Counted from the first letter of the stretch, positions 9,201 through 16,915 are shown. The stretch is 18,995 bases of DNA from Alphaproteobacteria bacterium (GCA_003531345.1 DQGZ01000203.1:1-18995); one strand, 5' to 3'. Program-made: numbers and translations. The notes: generated from the letters alone by a model not told the origin.

Positions 9201-12200
9201 CTAGTGATATACCATCACCACCTTCACCGCCGATTATTGAGCCGCTATTATTAATACCGCCAGCTAGTGTTGAAGTTTCATCGAGAGATATGCCATCGTT
9301 ATTACCAGATATAAATGCATCAAGTTCATTCGTAATGCCGCCGCTTATTGCTGAATTATCATTAAGAGAGATACCATCATTGTTAGCGCCAATTATAGAG
9401 CCGCTGTTATTGATACCACCACTTATTGTTGAATTATTAACTAGAGATACACCTGTATTTGCACCAGAAATTGTACCAGTTGATTCGTTAGTTATGCCGC
9501 CAAATATATCAGCTCCGCCTTCACCGCCTAAAGCTATACCATCAGCACTTAAGCCAGTAATTTCACCACTGTTAGTTATGCCTGAAACTACCTGCGCCCC
9601 AGTTTGCAATGATATACCATTAAGGCCACCAGAGATTAAGCCAGTTGACTCATTGGTTATACCGCCAATAACAGATGAAGATGTGTATACTGCTATACCA
9701 TTACCACCTTCGCCACCAACTATAGAGCCACTGTTAGTTATGCCATTAGTCACTGCTGAGCTACTAGCTACGAATATACCGCTAACACCACCCAATATAG
9801 AGCCACTATTGTTTATACCGCCAGATACTGTTGAAGCAGAAAGTAGTTCAATACCTACGTTGCCACCAGAAATTAAACCAGTTGATTCGTTAGTTATAGA
9901 GCCAGATATTGTTGAACCGCCTTCACCGCCTAAAGTTATACCATCATCAGTAGTACCAATTATGTCACCACTATTAGTTACACCACCATAGATACTTGAG
10001 CTGGATAAGCTTAAACCATTGCTACCACCAGAGATCAGACCAGAGTTTGTTAAGTCACCACTGCTGCCTTCACCACCAAGAGAACCAGCTTCTACTAAAG
10101 ATATACCATTAGTTCCACCAGTTATTTCACCGATGTTGTTTATTGCGTAACTACCAAGACCACTTGATACCTCAGAAGCGTTTATCACTATGCCATTGCC
10201 AGTGTCGCCATCAATTACGCCGCTGTTATAGATTGCATCTCCACCCTCAGCACCCATAATATTAGAGCCATTAGAGAGAGATATACCATTAATACCGCCA
10301 GATATTGTAGCTGCGTTATCTTCTTCAATGCTGCCATTGTTGCTTATGCCGCCAGTAATATCAGAGTCTGAAAGTGATATACCTGTTGCATCACCAGAAA
10401 TCAAAGCACCTTCTTCATTGGTAATGCTATCAACCACCGCATCGTTAGTCATTTTGATACCAGTATTAAAATCACCAATTATGCTTCCGCTATTATTCAC
10501 ACCACCTACTACGGTAGAGCTGCCAACAATCCTTATACCAACATTTCCACCAGAGATTAAGCCAGTTGATTCATTGTTTATTCCGCCAACTATGTCAGAG
10601 CTTGCAGTTAGAAGTACACCGAATCCACCTCCAGTTATATCGCCACTATTATTTAAGCCATCTTCTACGGTAGAGTTAAGACCAATTCTTATCCCAGCCT
10701 TGCTAGTACCTGAAATAGTGCCAGTTGATTCGTTAGTTATAGCGTCAACCGTAGAACCATCATTTAAAATTATACCGAAGTTACCACCTGTTATATCACC
10801 GCTATTGGTCACATCACCAAATATATCAGAGCCTACGGTTAGGCTAATACCAGCGCCATCAACGCCAGAGATAGTACCAGAGTTGGTCAGGTCACCACTG
10901 CCACCTTCACCACCCAGAGAGCCACCAGAAGTTAGAGATAGACCGTTAGTACCACCAGTTATTTCACCGATATTGTTTATTGCGTAATCATCCTCATCAC
11001 CTGTTATGTCAGATGAATTGATTAGAATACCTGAGCCAGTTCCACCAGTTATTGCACCACTATTATATATGCCTGCACCACCTTCACCACCAATTATGTT
11101 AGAATCACTGGTAAGGCTTATACCGTTAATACCACCTGATATTGTAGCTGCATTATCTTCTTCGATGCTGCCATTATTTTCTATCCCGCCAGAAATAGTT
11201 GAGCCTGATAAGAATATACCAGTATCACCACCTGAAATAAGAGCCGAAGATTCATTGTTAATTCCACCATCAATAGAGCTTGCAGCTTCAACAGATATAC
11301 CAGCGCCATCAACACCAAGTATAGAGCCGCTATTGTTTATAGCGCCATCTATTGAAGAGCTTCCAAATAAGCTAACGCCATCATCACCACCTGATATAGT
11401 ACCAGTGTTTTCTATGTTACCACCAATAGATGAAGTAAGTGCTAACGCTATAGCATCACCAGTATTACCAAGTATTGAACCATGGTTAGTTACGTCACCT
11501 GTTATACCAGAGCCATCAAGTAACAATATACCAGTGTCACCACCGCTGATAGTTGCGTCTTCTTCATTGGTTACACTATCAATTGTAACATCTCCTGCAC
11601 CGTCAATAGCATTATCACCACCGATTATGCTGCCGCTATTGTTTATGCCACCAAGTATTGAAGAGCTGTCTTCTATTAATATCGCATCATCAGTAGCTGA
11701 TATAACGCTGTTTTCAGCGTTGTTGATACCACCAGTTAGAGAAGAGCTGTCAATATAGATGCCTATGGTGCTGTCATCAATGCTGCCATTGCCATCTTCA
11801 CCACCGTTGTTAATCCCAAAATTTACTGTTGAGTCTTCAGTTATTGAAATGCCAATGCCACCACCTTCGCCACCAATTATAAAGCCATTATTGGTTATAC
11901 CGTTTAATAATGTACTGCCTTCCTCAATTGAAATTGCAGTGCCAAAGCCCATGCCATCAAAAGATGCGGAGATCAAGCCAGTGTTGGTGATTCTGTTGGC
12001 AATGTCACCATTGTCTATAAGTACTGCTGGGCTTGTATCACTTATTGTACCTTGGTTAGTAAGACTTTGTGCGTTACCAATATTAACTGTTGAAGTTACT
12101 GTAGAGCCTGATGTTACAGTTATTGCCAGTGCCGAAGCAGGTGAAAGTGCAACGCTGGCACCTACCAGAGCTGTTCCTACTAAAGCTGTTGTGCTGTTTA

Positions 12201-12231
12201 ACATTGGTTTAAGTGATTTAGATCCTAGCAT
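6289..12231 (-). CDS. Giant autotransporter adhesin with beta-solenoid passenger (type Va secretion)
   Basis: A 1980-residue outer-membrane autotransporter. It has a Sec-type signal peptide with likely cleavage after ALA at 34-36. The passenger (about 45-1440) is made of 25-27-residue solenoid repeats, roughly GGI-x-N-x-G-x-I-x-G-x(3)-GI-x-L-x(3)-S-x-I. A non-repetitive region (about 1450-1680) resembles the junction of pertactin-type passengers (GTLNV...). The C-terminal barrel (about 1695-1980) opens with RTVWAQAFG and ends AGYKF with terminal Phe, as expected for BAM recognition. The passenger has no Cys, few Lys/Arg, and is rich in Gly, Ser, Asn, Ile and Asp. No protease or lipase motif is visible, so an adhesive or structural role is likely. 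The start has a good GGAG seven bases upstream. The barrel supports its own export; the ligand is unknown. Confidence 0.93.
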   Translation of the reverse strand: MLGSKSLKPMLNSTTALVGTALVGASVALSPASALAITVTSGSTVTSTVNIGNAQSLTNQGTISDTSPAVLIDNGDIANRITNTGLISASFDGMGFGTAISIEEGSTLLNGITNNGFIIGGEGGGIGISITEDSTVNFGINNGGEDGNGSIDDSTIGIYIDSSSLTGGINNAENSVISATDDAILIEDSSSILGGINNSGSIIGGDNAIDGAGDVTIDSVTNEEDATISGGDTGILLLDGSGITGDVTNHGSILGNTGDAIALALTSSIGGNIENTGTISGGDDGVSLFGSSSIDGAINNSGSILGVDGAGISVEAASSIDGGINNESSALISGGDTGIFLSGSTISGGIENNGSIEEDNAATISGGINGISLTSDSNIIGGEGGAGIYNSGAITGGTGSGILINSSDITGDEDDYAINNIGEITGGTNGLSLTSGGSLGGEGGSGDLTNSGTISGVDGAGISLTVGSDIFGDVTNSGDITGGNFGIILNDGSTVDAITNESTGTISGTSKAGIRIGLNSTVEDGLNNSGDITGGGFGVLLTASSDIVGGINNESTGLISGGNVGIRIVGSSTVVGGVNNSGSIIGDFNTGIKMTNDAVVDSITNEEGALISGDATGISLSDSDITGGISNNGSIEEDNAATISGGINGISLSNGSNIMGAEGGDAIYNSGVIDGDTGNGIVINASEVSSGLGSYAINNIGEITGGTNGISLVEAGSLGGEGSSGDLTNSGLISGGSNGLSLSSSSIYGGVTNSGDIIGTTDDGITLGGEGGSTISGSITNESTGLISGGNVGIELLSASTVSGGINNSGSILGGVSGIFVASSSAVTNGITNSGSIVGGEGGNGIAVYTSSSVIGGITNESTGLISGGLNGISLQTGAQVVSGITNSGEITGLSADGIALGGEGGADIFGGITNESTGTISGANTGVSLVNNSTISGGINNSGSIIGANNDGISLNDNSAISGGITNELDAFISGNNDGISLDETSTLAGGINNSGSIIGGEGGDGISLDDTSALYGGITNEVSGLISGGSTGIFVDESSIISGGINNSGSIIGGNSGILVDETSTITGGITNESTGTISGTVAISLTENSDITGGIDNMGDISGGSIGISLTDGSGISGGIENNYVGGEGGTYGSITGGNTGIYLSASDILGGITNNGDILNDDNYGVIAGNDGHGIGLFNESTIQGAEGGEAIHNTGLIIGSEGGSGIYLDDSSISSDDDDAVHNDGVIAGDNNGIHLQNGSSITGGEGGVGIENDGLITAGNTGIYLSSSSISGGIENTGEIIGNDGDGISLGGEGGSVITGDIFNDEDAIISGADTGISLTSDGDGSVIFGDIDNYGTISGGNYGISLSGASTITGTVYNDGTIEGGSTGIYVGNSSNISGGINNTDSIIGGEGRSAIVVSNGSITGGIDNSGIIDGSASGSAIYMTGLTSALDISITSDDARIIGDVIDNNYQNGNSTVTVGGDFTTEGDYQVSDLTVAEDKTLRITSGDTITLDDMSTSEGGTFEFGVVSTENHGTLNVIGGEGGNIDLTDATVKAFVSGTGLNNGDEIMIGDGNDSVVGVTNGELIEDNSFLWEFLIGDGTQATEGDDTELFLFASKKSFGSYNNGVADAIWGLNESENEDIQEILESLNEATTEEVTAILESLTPTVNGGAFTASIDTSDAITNITNLRLKTLRDGDDSSATGVSTGNGLKDRTVWAQAFGKKAEQDRRNGVSGFEADTYGMAFGFDKGVSDKAIVGVSFGLSKTDVASKNANRTSTDIDNYFGSIYSTYKIDAATFVNGSVGYVRGNVDSTRNNVGGVGLTANGDYDSDQFVVNAKVGHDIKVDDTFKVTPNVNLNYVNYKESSYSETGTASVLNLANVSAKDVQMLEAGVGVDLSWDIKQANGNTIRPVVRAGYKHDFMDDTITGSAAFAGGGGSFTTNGLDPANDTFSVGTGIRLLNSDQWELSADYDYDIKQDYNAHSGMLKAGYKF
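8386..8775 (-). repeat. Passenger super-repeat, diverged copy C
   Basis: A third, more diverged version of the same order of units: GGITNNGDILNDD, GVIAGNDGHGIGL, IQGAEGGEAIHNTG, SSISSDDDDAVHNDG and ITGGEGGVGIENDG. The GAEGG anchor lies 1587 bases from that of copy B, which is not a multiple of 837. Units must therefore have been lost or gained since the duplication. Edges are approximate. Confidence 0.65.
10033..10433 (-). repeat. Passenger super-repeat, copy B
   Basis: Partner of copy A at a constant 837-base offset (279 codons). It encodes GGISNNGSIEED, NAATISGGINGISL, GAEGG, AINNIGEITGGTNG and GSLGGEGS followed by SGDLTNSG. The neighbouring units between the copies also align loosely, so the original event was probably a tandem duplication of a block about 279 codons long. 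Confidence 0.85.
10870..11270 (-). repeat. Passenger super-repeat, copy A
   Basis: This segment encodes ITN/INNE...LISG...GGIENNGSIEED, NAATISGGINGISL, a GGEGG unit, AINNIGEITGGTNG and GSLGGEGG followed by SGDLTNSG. The same order recurs in copy B. Four anchors I measured (at 11252, 11138, 10959 and 10891) all lie exactly 837 bases from their partners in copy B, so the segment has no net length change. Confidence 0.85.
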
Positions 12232-12238
12232 GAGTAAT

Positions 12239-12242
12239 CTCC
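12239..12242 (-). promoter_or_regulatory. Ribosome binding site of the autotransporter gene
   Basis: GGAG on the - strand with a 7-base spacer to the ATG at 12229-12231. It fixes the start that yields the intact signal peptide. Confidence 0.75.
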
Positions 12243-12267
12243 GATTGGGTTGTTGAATTTGGTTTAC

Positions 12268-12289
12268 CTAAAATTTTAATAAATTTTAG
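12268..12289 (-). promoter_or_regulatory. Perfect inverted repeat in the autotransporter leader
   Basis: Arms CTAAAATTT and AAATTTTAG flank a TAAT loop, 37 bases upstream of the start codon. With no G-C core it is a weak RNA hairpin, so a protein-binding operator is as likely as a leader structure. A second perfect palindrome, TTGCAATTGCAA, lies upstream at 12322-12333. I see no convincing paired -35/-10 boxes, so the promoter position within 12290-12363 is unresolved. Confidence 0.4.
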
Positions 12290-12363
12290 TATGAATTGTG
12301 ATTGGTCTTAAGTAACAAAAATTGCAATTGCAAGTAGATTATCAAAAATAAATGTTGTAGTTT

Positions 12364-14598
12364 TTATTTTGTGGCAAAACTGTCGCCTAATCCCTCAAGT
12401 AGTGGGGCTAGATATTTTTCATATTTTCTCCAGCGTTCAATGGAGGTGTTGTAGATTGGTTGCCTTACCTGTGTTACGCTAGCAGTGCGGATATTGCGTG
12501 TGTTCTTATGGAATTCCAGGCAGGCATCATCCCACTCAAGGTCGCAATATTCGATGAGCTTTTTCGCCTCCGTTTCTGTATCGGCAACCAGGTCTTCATA
12601 GCATATGTCATAGAATGAACCTTTTGGCAGAACTTCATGCCAGTGGTCTATCATATTTTTGTAATTTCTGTAATAACTTCCCAGTTCTTTTAAGTCATAG
12701 GTGCTGTTCTGGTTGTGTGAGAACAACCTAGTGAAGCAAGAGATGCAAGTATCAAGCGGGTTGCGGTTCACATGGATTATTTTTGCTTCAGGCATTGCTA
12801 GGTGTATCAGCCCGATATGAAAATAATTTGCTGGCATTTTATCTGTTATTCTAAGCGCTTTTTTATTGCGTGCCTTAAGGCCAGATACATATTTTTTGCC
12901 GATATCTTTCAGTTTTTCTGGGGTGCAGTCAGCTATATTTTCAGGGAATAATATATTGCCGCTTTTGCCACGCCAGTTCATTATGTCCAGCAGGTCAAAA
13001 ATTTCCCCAGCGCCATGAACATCTGGGTGGCTGGCGATTATCTGCTCCGTTAATGTAGTGCCAGAGCGTGGCATACCACAAACAAATATCGGCACATCAG
13101 ACTTATAACCTTTGCCACTATGTTTCTTTATGAACTCTTTAGTGAAAACATTTTTTACTCGCTCAACAGTTCTTTCGCTGTTTTTTGGGTCGTAATGTAT
13201 CTTTTTTCTTTTCAGACGGCAGCCTTCAATGAAATTCTCAAAGGATTTATCATGCTCCCCCAAGTCATCATAAACTTTGCCTAAAGCAAAATGAAGATAG
13301 ATAGCTTTACTTTCTGGGAGGTCTTTTAGGTTTTTTGCTTCATCTTCAAGTAATTCTATTATTTTATCACCCTGCTTAACTTTTTTGGTCTGCGTTAAAC
13401 TGAATAATGCCCCTAGCTTTCCCTGCTTATCGGAGTCAACAGACGCCTGAAATATTTTTTCTGCTTCTTTAAAATTCCCTTCCTCTAAATAAATATTTCC
13501 AATTCCCTGTTTTGCACTGCTAAGCTCGGGGTCAATTTGAAGGGCTTTTAAGAATGACTCTTTCGCACGCTCTGCATAGCCCTGTGAAAGATATATAACG
13601 CCAGCAATACTATATGCCTCTGCCAGATCTGGGTTAATTTCAAGAGCTTTTTCAATTGCCTTTTCTGCCCCCTCAAGCTCATACATTGAATTATAAGCTT
13701 TAGCTATTCCTATATAGGCCTCTGCGTAATCTGCTCTTATTTGCAGTGCTTTATCGAAGCAGTTCAGCGCTTCTCTCTCACGCTCCATTGCAACTAGGGT
13801 AAAACCTAGGTTGCAATGTGCTTCAGCATAATTAGGGCTTTTTGCTATAACATTTTTTAAAACAGTCGCTGATTCATCAAGCTGGTCAAGCCTTGATAAT
13901 ATAACGCCCAGATTATTCTGCGGTTCAAGGTTTTCGGGGTTGGCATTTGCAGCCCTTCTGTAATATTCGGCTGCTTTTTCATCATCTTTCTTTTCACGGC
14001 AGATACTGCCCATATTGTTCAGTGCTGGCGAAAATTTTGGGTTTATTTTTAACGCAGCAAGCTGGCATTCCTCTGCTTTGTCAAAATCTTTTTTATCAAA
14101 ATATGCTATACCTAAATTACTATGCGCTGAGGCTAGGGCAGGGTCAATTGAAACTGCATTTCTGCCATATTTTATTGCATCATCAAGGCGCTTTAGCTTT
14201 CGGCATATTTCTGCCATATTAGCGTGATAAACAGCAACATCATCTTTGTTTTTTATTGCCCGCTCAACTAGTTTTGCAGCCGCTGCAATATTGCCTGCGG
14301 TAAGTGCAACCAGACCAAAGGTATGAAGGGCTTTTGCATTTTTAGGCTGGGCATTTAATACCTGCCTTAATATAATTTCTGCTTTCTGTAGCCTCCCAGC
14401 TTTGTGATGCTGTGATGCTAGTAATATTGCCTCATCGGCGGAAAATACCCGCTGCCTCTGAGGGGCAGGGGCGGGTGGTTCAGCTTCTTTTTCACTTGCC
14501 TGAACCTGCTTTAAAGATTTTTTACGCTTTGCAGGTTTTGCAGGCTTCAAAGGCTGGTCAAATAACGATGAGTTAATTTGTTTTTTTTTGTCTGGCAT
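12364..14598 (-). CDS. TPR-sulfotransferase (large paralogue)
   Basis: A 744-residue protein. A Lys/Pro-rich, probably disordered start (1-50) has no signal peptide. TPR units run from about 54 to 395 (for example AHSNLGIAYFDKKDFDKAEE and the EAYIGIAKAY unit). A PAPS-dependent sulfotransferase domain of the Sulfotransfer_3/tyrosylprotein type occupies about 500-740. The 5'-phosphosulfate loop is PIFVCGMPRSGTTL (503-516), and the 3'-phosphate region is IIHVNRNPLDTC (607-618). Conserved TDKMPANY (585-592) and the C-terminal QVRQPIYNTSIERW are present. Such enzymes move sulfate from PAPS to a hydroxyl on a protein or glycan; the TPR part probably selects the acceptor. The gene starts 11 bases after the IalB gene ends and shares its domain plan with the gene at 15218-16915. 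The acceptor is unknown. Confidence 0.9.
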   Translation of the reverse strand: MPDKKKQINSSLFDQPLKPAKPAKRKKSLKQVQASEKEAEPPAPAPQRQRVFSADEAILLASQHHKAGRLQKAEIILRQVLNAQPKNAKALHTFGLVALTAGNIAAAAKLVERAIKNKDDVAVYHANMAEICRKLKRLDDAIKYGRNAVSIDPALASAHSNLGIAYFDKKDFDKAEECQLAALKINPKFSPALNNMGSICREKKDDEKAAEYYRRAANANPENLEPQNNLGVILSRLDQLDESATVLKNVIAKSPNYAEAHCNLGFTLVAMEREREALNCFDKALQIRADYAEAYIGIAKAYNSMYELEGAEKAIEKALEINPDLAEAYSIAGVIYLSQGYAERAKESFLKALQIDPELSSAKQGIGNIYLEEGNFKEAEKIFQASVDSDKQGKLGALFSLTQTKKVKQGDKIIELLEDEAKNLKDLPESKAIYLHFALGKVYDDLGEHDKSFENFIEGCRLKRKKIHYDPKNSERTVERVKNVFTKEFIKKHSGKGYKSDVPIFVCGMPRSGTTLTEQIIASHPDVHGAGEIFDLLDIMNWRGKSGNILFPENIADCTPEKLKDIGKKYVSGLKARNKKALRITDKMPANYFHIGLIHLAMPEAKIIHVNRNPLDTCISCFTRLFSHNQNSTYDLKELGSYYRNYKNMIDHWHEVLPKGSFYDICYEDLVADTETEAKKLIEYCDLEWDDACLEFHKNTRNIRTASVTQVRQPIYNTSIERWRKYEKYLAPLLEGLGDSFATK

Positions 14599-14609
14599 AG
14601 GGGCGATGC

Positions 14610-15218
14610 CTAAGATGGATTTTTGATCCCATGTTCTTTCTCAAGTGCTTCAAGAGCCTTGCTGAAGCCTTTTAACGGCACATCAATCTTTTGTACATTT
14701 TTAGCGCCCATGCCCTGATAGGTAATATGCATTATATTACCGCTTTTAAGTTTTTTGATAAAAACATCCTGTATGTTTACCAGAACTATGCACCCAACAG
14801 GTCTGCATAATTGAAAGGGTATTTTTACTGCTTTTGAGTTATCAATATTCATTCCCAGTCGAGATATCAAATTAACGCCAAGCGGTGCAATTACGCGCAT
14901 TGCGGAAACTGTTTTTCCCCTTGCAGCAATAAATGACACGCCAAGAACAGTGTTTTTATTTTTACCAGAGGTTACCTGTTGAAATATACGGCATTGTTTT
15001 TGCCCAGTCTTCACTGATTTTAGGCATGAAAGATTCCAGTTGTCATATTTAGTCATCTCTTCTTTTACATTCTGCTTTTTTACTTCACTAGTTTCATTTT
15101 CTTTTGAAAGCAGCTTGTCAAAAAAGCTTATGGAGTGGCTTTCGGTAGCTGTCATAATTATTGTGGCAAAAGCTATTGCAGCTATGCTCAGGCAGCTATA
15201 AATTTTACGTTTAGACAT
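14610..15218 (-). CDS. Invasion-associated locus B (IalB) family exported protein
   Basis: A 202-residue protein with a hydrophobic N-terminal signal segment (about 6-24) and likely cleavage near SHS (27-29). A charged linker leads to the IalB-like domain (about 57-195). Its hallmarks are YDNWNLSC...Q-C-R-I-F-Q with C65 and C76, API-like 'IAPLGVNLISRLGMNID' (110-126), and PFQLCRPVGC with C138 and C143, giving two likely disulfides in the periplasm. IalB proteins are common in Alphaproteobacteria; in Bartonella the name comes from erythrocyte invasion, but most members have no proven role. The gene lies between two TPR-sulfotransferase genes and overlaps the upstream one by one base, which suggests a linked function that I cannot define. 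Confidence 0.88.
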   Translation of the reverse strand: MSKRKIYSCLSIAAIAFATIIMTATESHSISFFDKLLSKENETSEVKKQNVKEEMTKYDNWNLSCLKSVKTGQKQCRIFQQVTSGKNKNTVLGVSFIAARGKTVSAMRVIAPLGVNLISRLGMNIDNSKAVKIPFQLCRPVGCIVLVNIQDVFIKKLKSGNIMHITYQGMGAKNVQKIDVPLKGFSKALEALEKEHGIKNPS

Positions 15219-16915
15219 TATTTTTCTCCTTCAATTATTTTTTTTAACGGGTTAAGGTGTTTCTCAAAGTTTTTCCACCTTGCAACTGAGCTTTTATATA
15301 TAGGCTCACGCACTTGCGCAACGCTTGCGGTTTTCACATAGCGTTTATTATTATGGAAATCAAGGCAGGAATTATCCCATTTTAAACCGCAATGTTTGAT
15401 AAGGCGTTTCGCCTGTTTTTCAAGATCATCAACCACATCTTCATACTGCACATCCAATATCGTTCCTTTTGGCAGAACTTTCTTCCAGTGGTCCATGGTT
15501 TTTTTGTAGCAGTTGTAATATTCCCCAAGCTCCTCTAGGCTGTACGCAAAACTCATGGTTTCATTAAAAAGCCGTGAGTAATTTGAAAAGCAGGTATCCA
15601 TCGGGTCACGCATGGAGTGGATTATTTTTGCCTTAGGAAGCGCCATATGGATAAGCCCTACATAGAAAAAATTACCTGGCATTTTATCGCATATATGCGG
15701 TTTTTTAGAGTCAAGTTCACGGAGTTTTTTAACATAAGATTTTCCGATAGATGCAAGGGTTTTGTCATCGGCGCCCTTAAGCCATTTCATGTAAGATGAG
15801 CCAGTAGGGGCATTAGTATATTTTGAAACTATTTCAGGAAAATCCTTCAGTTCGCCTGCGCCAAAAACATCATTATGGCTGGAAATTATCTGCTCAATAA
15901 GTGTAGTGCCAGAGCGTGGCATACCAACAATAAATATAGGCGTGTCATTATCATAACCTTTTATTCCTTCACTTGTTTTTTCCTTCAGGAAAGGTTTGTT
16001 GAAAAGCTTTATTACATTATTAACTTCTTCCTTGGTACGGTTAACATCAAAACTGAACGTTGCACGCTTGAGTTTGTTGCCTAGTTCATAAGCTTTAAAT
16101 GCTTCATCATACTCTTTTATATCCTCTTTTGCTTTCGCAATTGCGAAAGCAAAGCGCATACGGGTTTCCGATGGCAGGCTAGCAGAATGTTTGTTTATCG
16201 CCTCAAGTGCTGCAATATGAGGGTCGCCCTCTTTATATTTTTTAAGTGTAGATAAATTAAAATGCGAGTGGACAAAATTATTATTTGCCTCAATTGCTGC
16301 ATTGAAATGTTCCTTTGCTTTTTCAAGCTCACCACGGGCGCTGAATATAGCGCCTAAATTATTCTGTGCTTCCGCATGTTTAGGGTTGATTGCAATTGCC
16401 CTGCTATAGGCTTTCACTGCCGCTTTCTCATCACCAAGTTTTTCCAGTGCGGAGCCCAGATTGTTAGCCGCCAGGCCATGGTTTGGGTTAAGCTCTAGTG
16501 CTTTGCTGTATGCCCGCACCGCCTCCTGATATTTTTTGCTATCTACCAGTGCAACGCCAAGATTATAAAAAGATTCTGCATCTTTAGGAGTGATTTTTAT
16601 TGCGTGCTTTGTTTGTGCAATAGACTCTTTAAATTTACCCATTCTGCGGTATATCTCACCCAATGCCCTGTGGTAATAAGCAAGTTTATTGTCAATATTT
16701 ATTGCCTGTAGCAAAAGTTTTTCAGCGGTATCAAGTTTATTCACCTTAGAGGCTATTACTGCAAGCTGGAAGTAAGCCTGATGAAATGTAGGTGCCGATT
16801 TTAAGATGCTGCGGCAAAGGTGCTCCGCACTTGGTAAATGCCCAGAATCAATAAACTTCATCGCCTGAATTATAGCTTCCTCTGGGGTGAGGTCATTTTT
16901 TTTAATGTTCTGCAT
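15218..16915 (-). CDS. TPR-sulfotransferase (small paralogue)
   Basis: A 565-residue protein with TPR units from about 12 to 225 (for example YHRALGEIYRRMGKFKESIA, then AESFYNLGVALVDSKKYQEA) and a PAPS-dependent sulfotransferase domain at about 322-560. The 5'-phosphosulfate loop is PIFIVGMPRSGTTL (326-339), and the 3'-phosphate region is IIHSMRDPMDTC (431-442). CDKMPGNFF and QVREPIYKSSVARW parallel the 744-residue neighbour, so the two are paralogues with different TPR lengths. No signal peptide or membrane segment, so it acts in the cytoplasm. It lies 50 bases downstream of the P450 gene and overlaps the IalB start. A weak GAAAG is the only ribosome-site candidate. Acceptor unknown; different TPR arrays suggest different acceptors, which is inference. 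Confidence 0.9.
   Translation of the reverse strand: MQNIKKNDLTPEEAIIQAMKFIDSGHLPSAEHLCRSILKSAPTFHQAYFQLAVIASKVNKLDTAEKLLLQAINIDNKLAYYHRALGEIYRRMGKFKESIAQTKHAIKITPKDAESFYNLGVALVDSKKYQEAVRAYSKALELNPNHGLAANNLGSALEKLGDEKAAVKAYSRAIAINPKHAEAQNNLGAIFSARGELEKAKEHFNAAIEANNNFVHSHFNLSTLKKYKEGDPHIAALEAINKHSASLPSETRMRFAFAIAKAKEDIKEYDEAFKAYELGNKLKRATFSFDVNRTKEEVNNVIKLFNKPFLKEKTSEGIKGYDNDTPIFIVGMPRSGTTLIEQIISSHNDVFGAGELKDFPEIVSKYTNAPTGSSYMKWLKGADDKTLASIGKSYVKKLRELDSKKPHICDKMPGNFFYVGLIHMALPKAKIIHSMRDPMDTCFSNYSRLFNETMSFAYSLEELGEYYNCYKKTMDHWKKVLPKGTILDVQYEDVVDDLEKQAKRLIKHCGLKWDNSCLDFHNNKRYVKTASVAQVREPIYKSSVARWKNFEKHLNPLKKIIEGEK
15226..15231 (-). promoter_or_regulatory. Strong ribosome binding site of the IalB gene
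   Basis: AAGGAG on the - strand, 7 bases before the ATG at 15216-15218. It lies inside the end of the upstream sulfotransferase gene, whose TAA overlaps this ATG (TAATG). It fixes the start and points to coupled translation, with the exported protein probably made more abundantly than the enzyme. Confidence 0.85.

Larger units (their letters stand above)
7890..12100 (-). repeat. In-frame tandem repeats encoding the solenoid passenger
   Basis: Roughly fifty degenerate units of about 75-81 bp each. They encode units such as SGGINNSGSI followed by IGANNDGISL and NDNSAI. Two flavours alternate in places: 'INNSGSI' units and 'ITNESTG' units. Third-position variation between units is considerable, so most are old or under amino-acid-level selection. 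The count is an estimate by eye. Confidence 0.85.

Noticed and set aside
7640..11880. The recurring GGTGAAGG-type DNA unit as an uptake sequence, Chi-like site or mobile mini-element.
   Set aside because: Copies differ in codon choice, are confined to one gene in this window, and are always in the same frame, so selection on the GGEGG peptide explains them better.
7890..12100. A CRISPR array or recent tandem amplification, suggested by the regular repeats.
   Set aside because: The repeats are in frame, degenerate at third positions, and encode a continuous solenoid; there are no identical repeats with unique spacers.
8270..12256. Several long proline-rich open frames on the + strand opposite the autotransporter, up to 250 codons, two of them abutting at 11758/11759.
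   Set aside because: They mirror the repeated Gly/Ser/Asn/Ile codon pattern of the real gene. Their sequence is a low-complexity I-P-P/L-P-P periodicity with no domain, and the - strand gene has a signal peptide, a barrel and a ribosome binding site.
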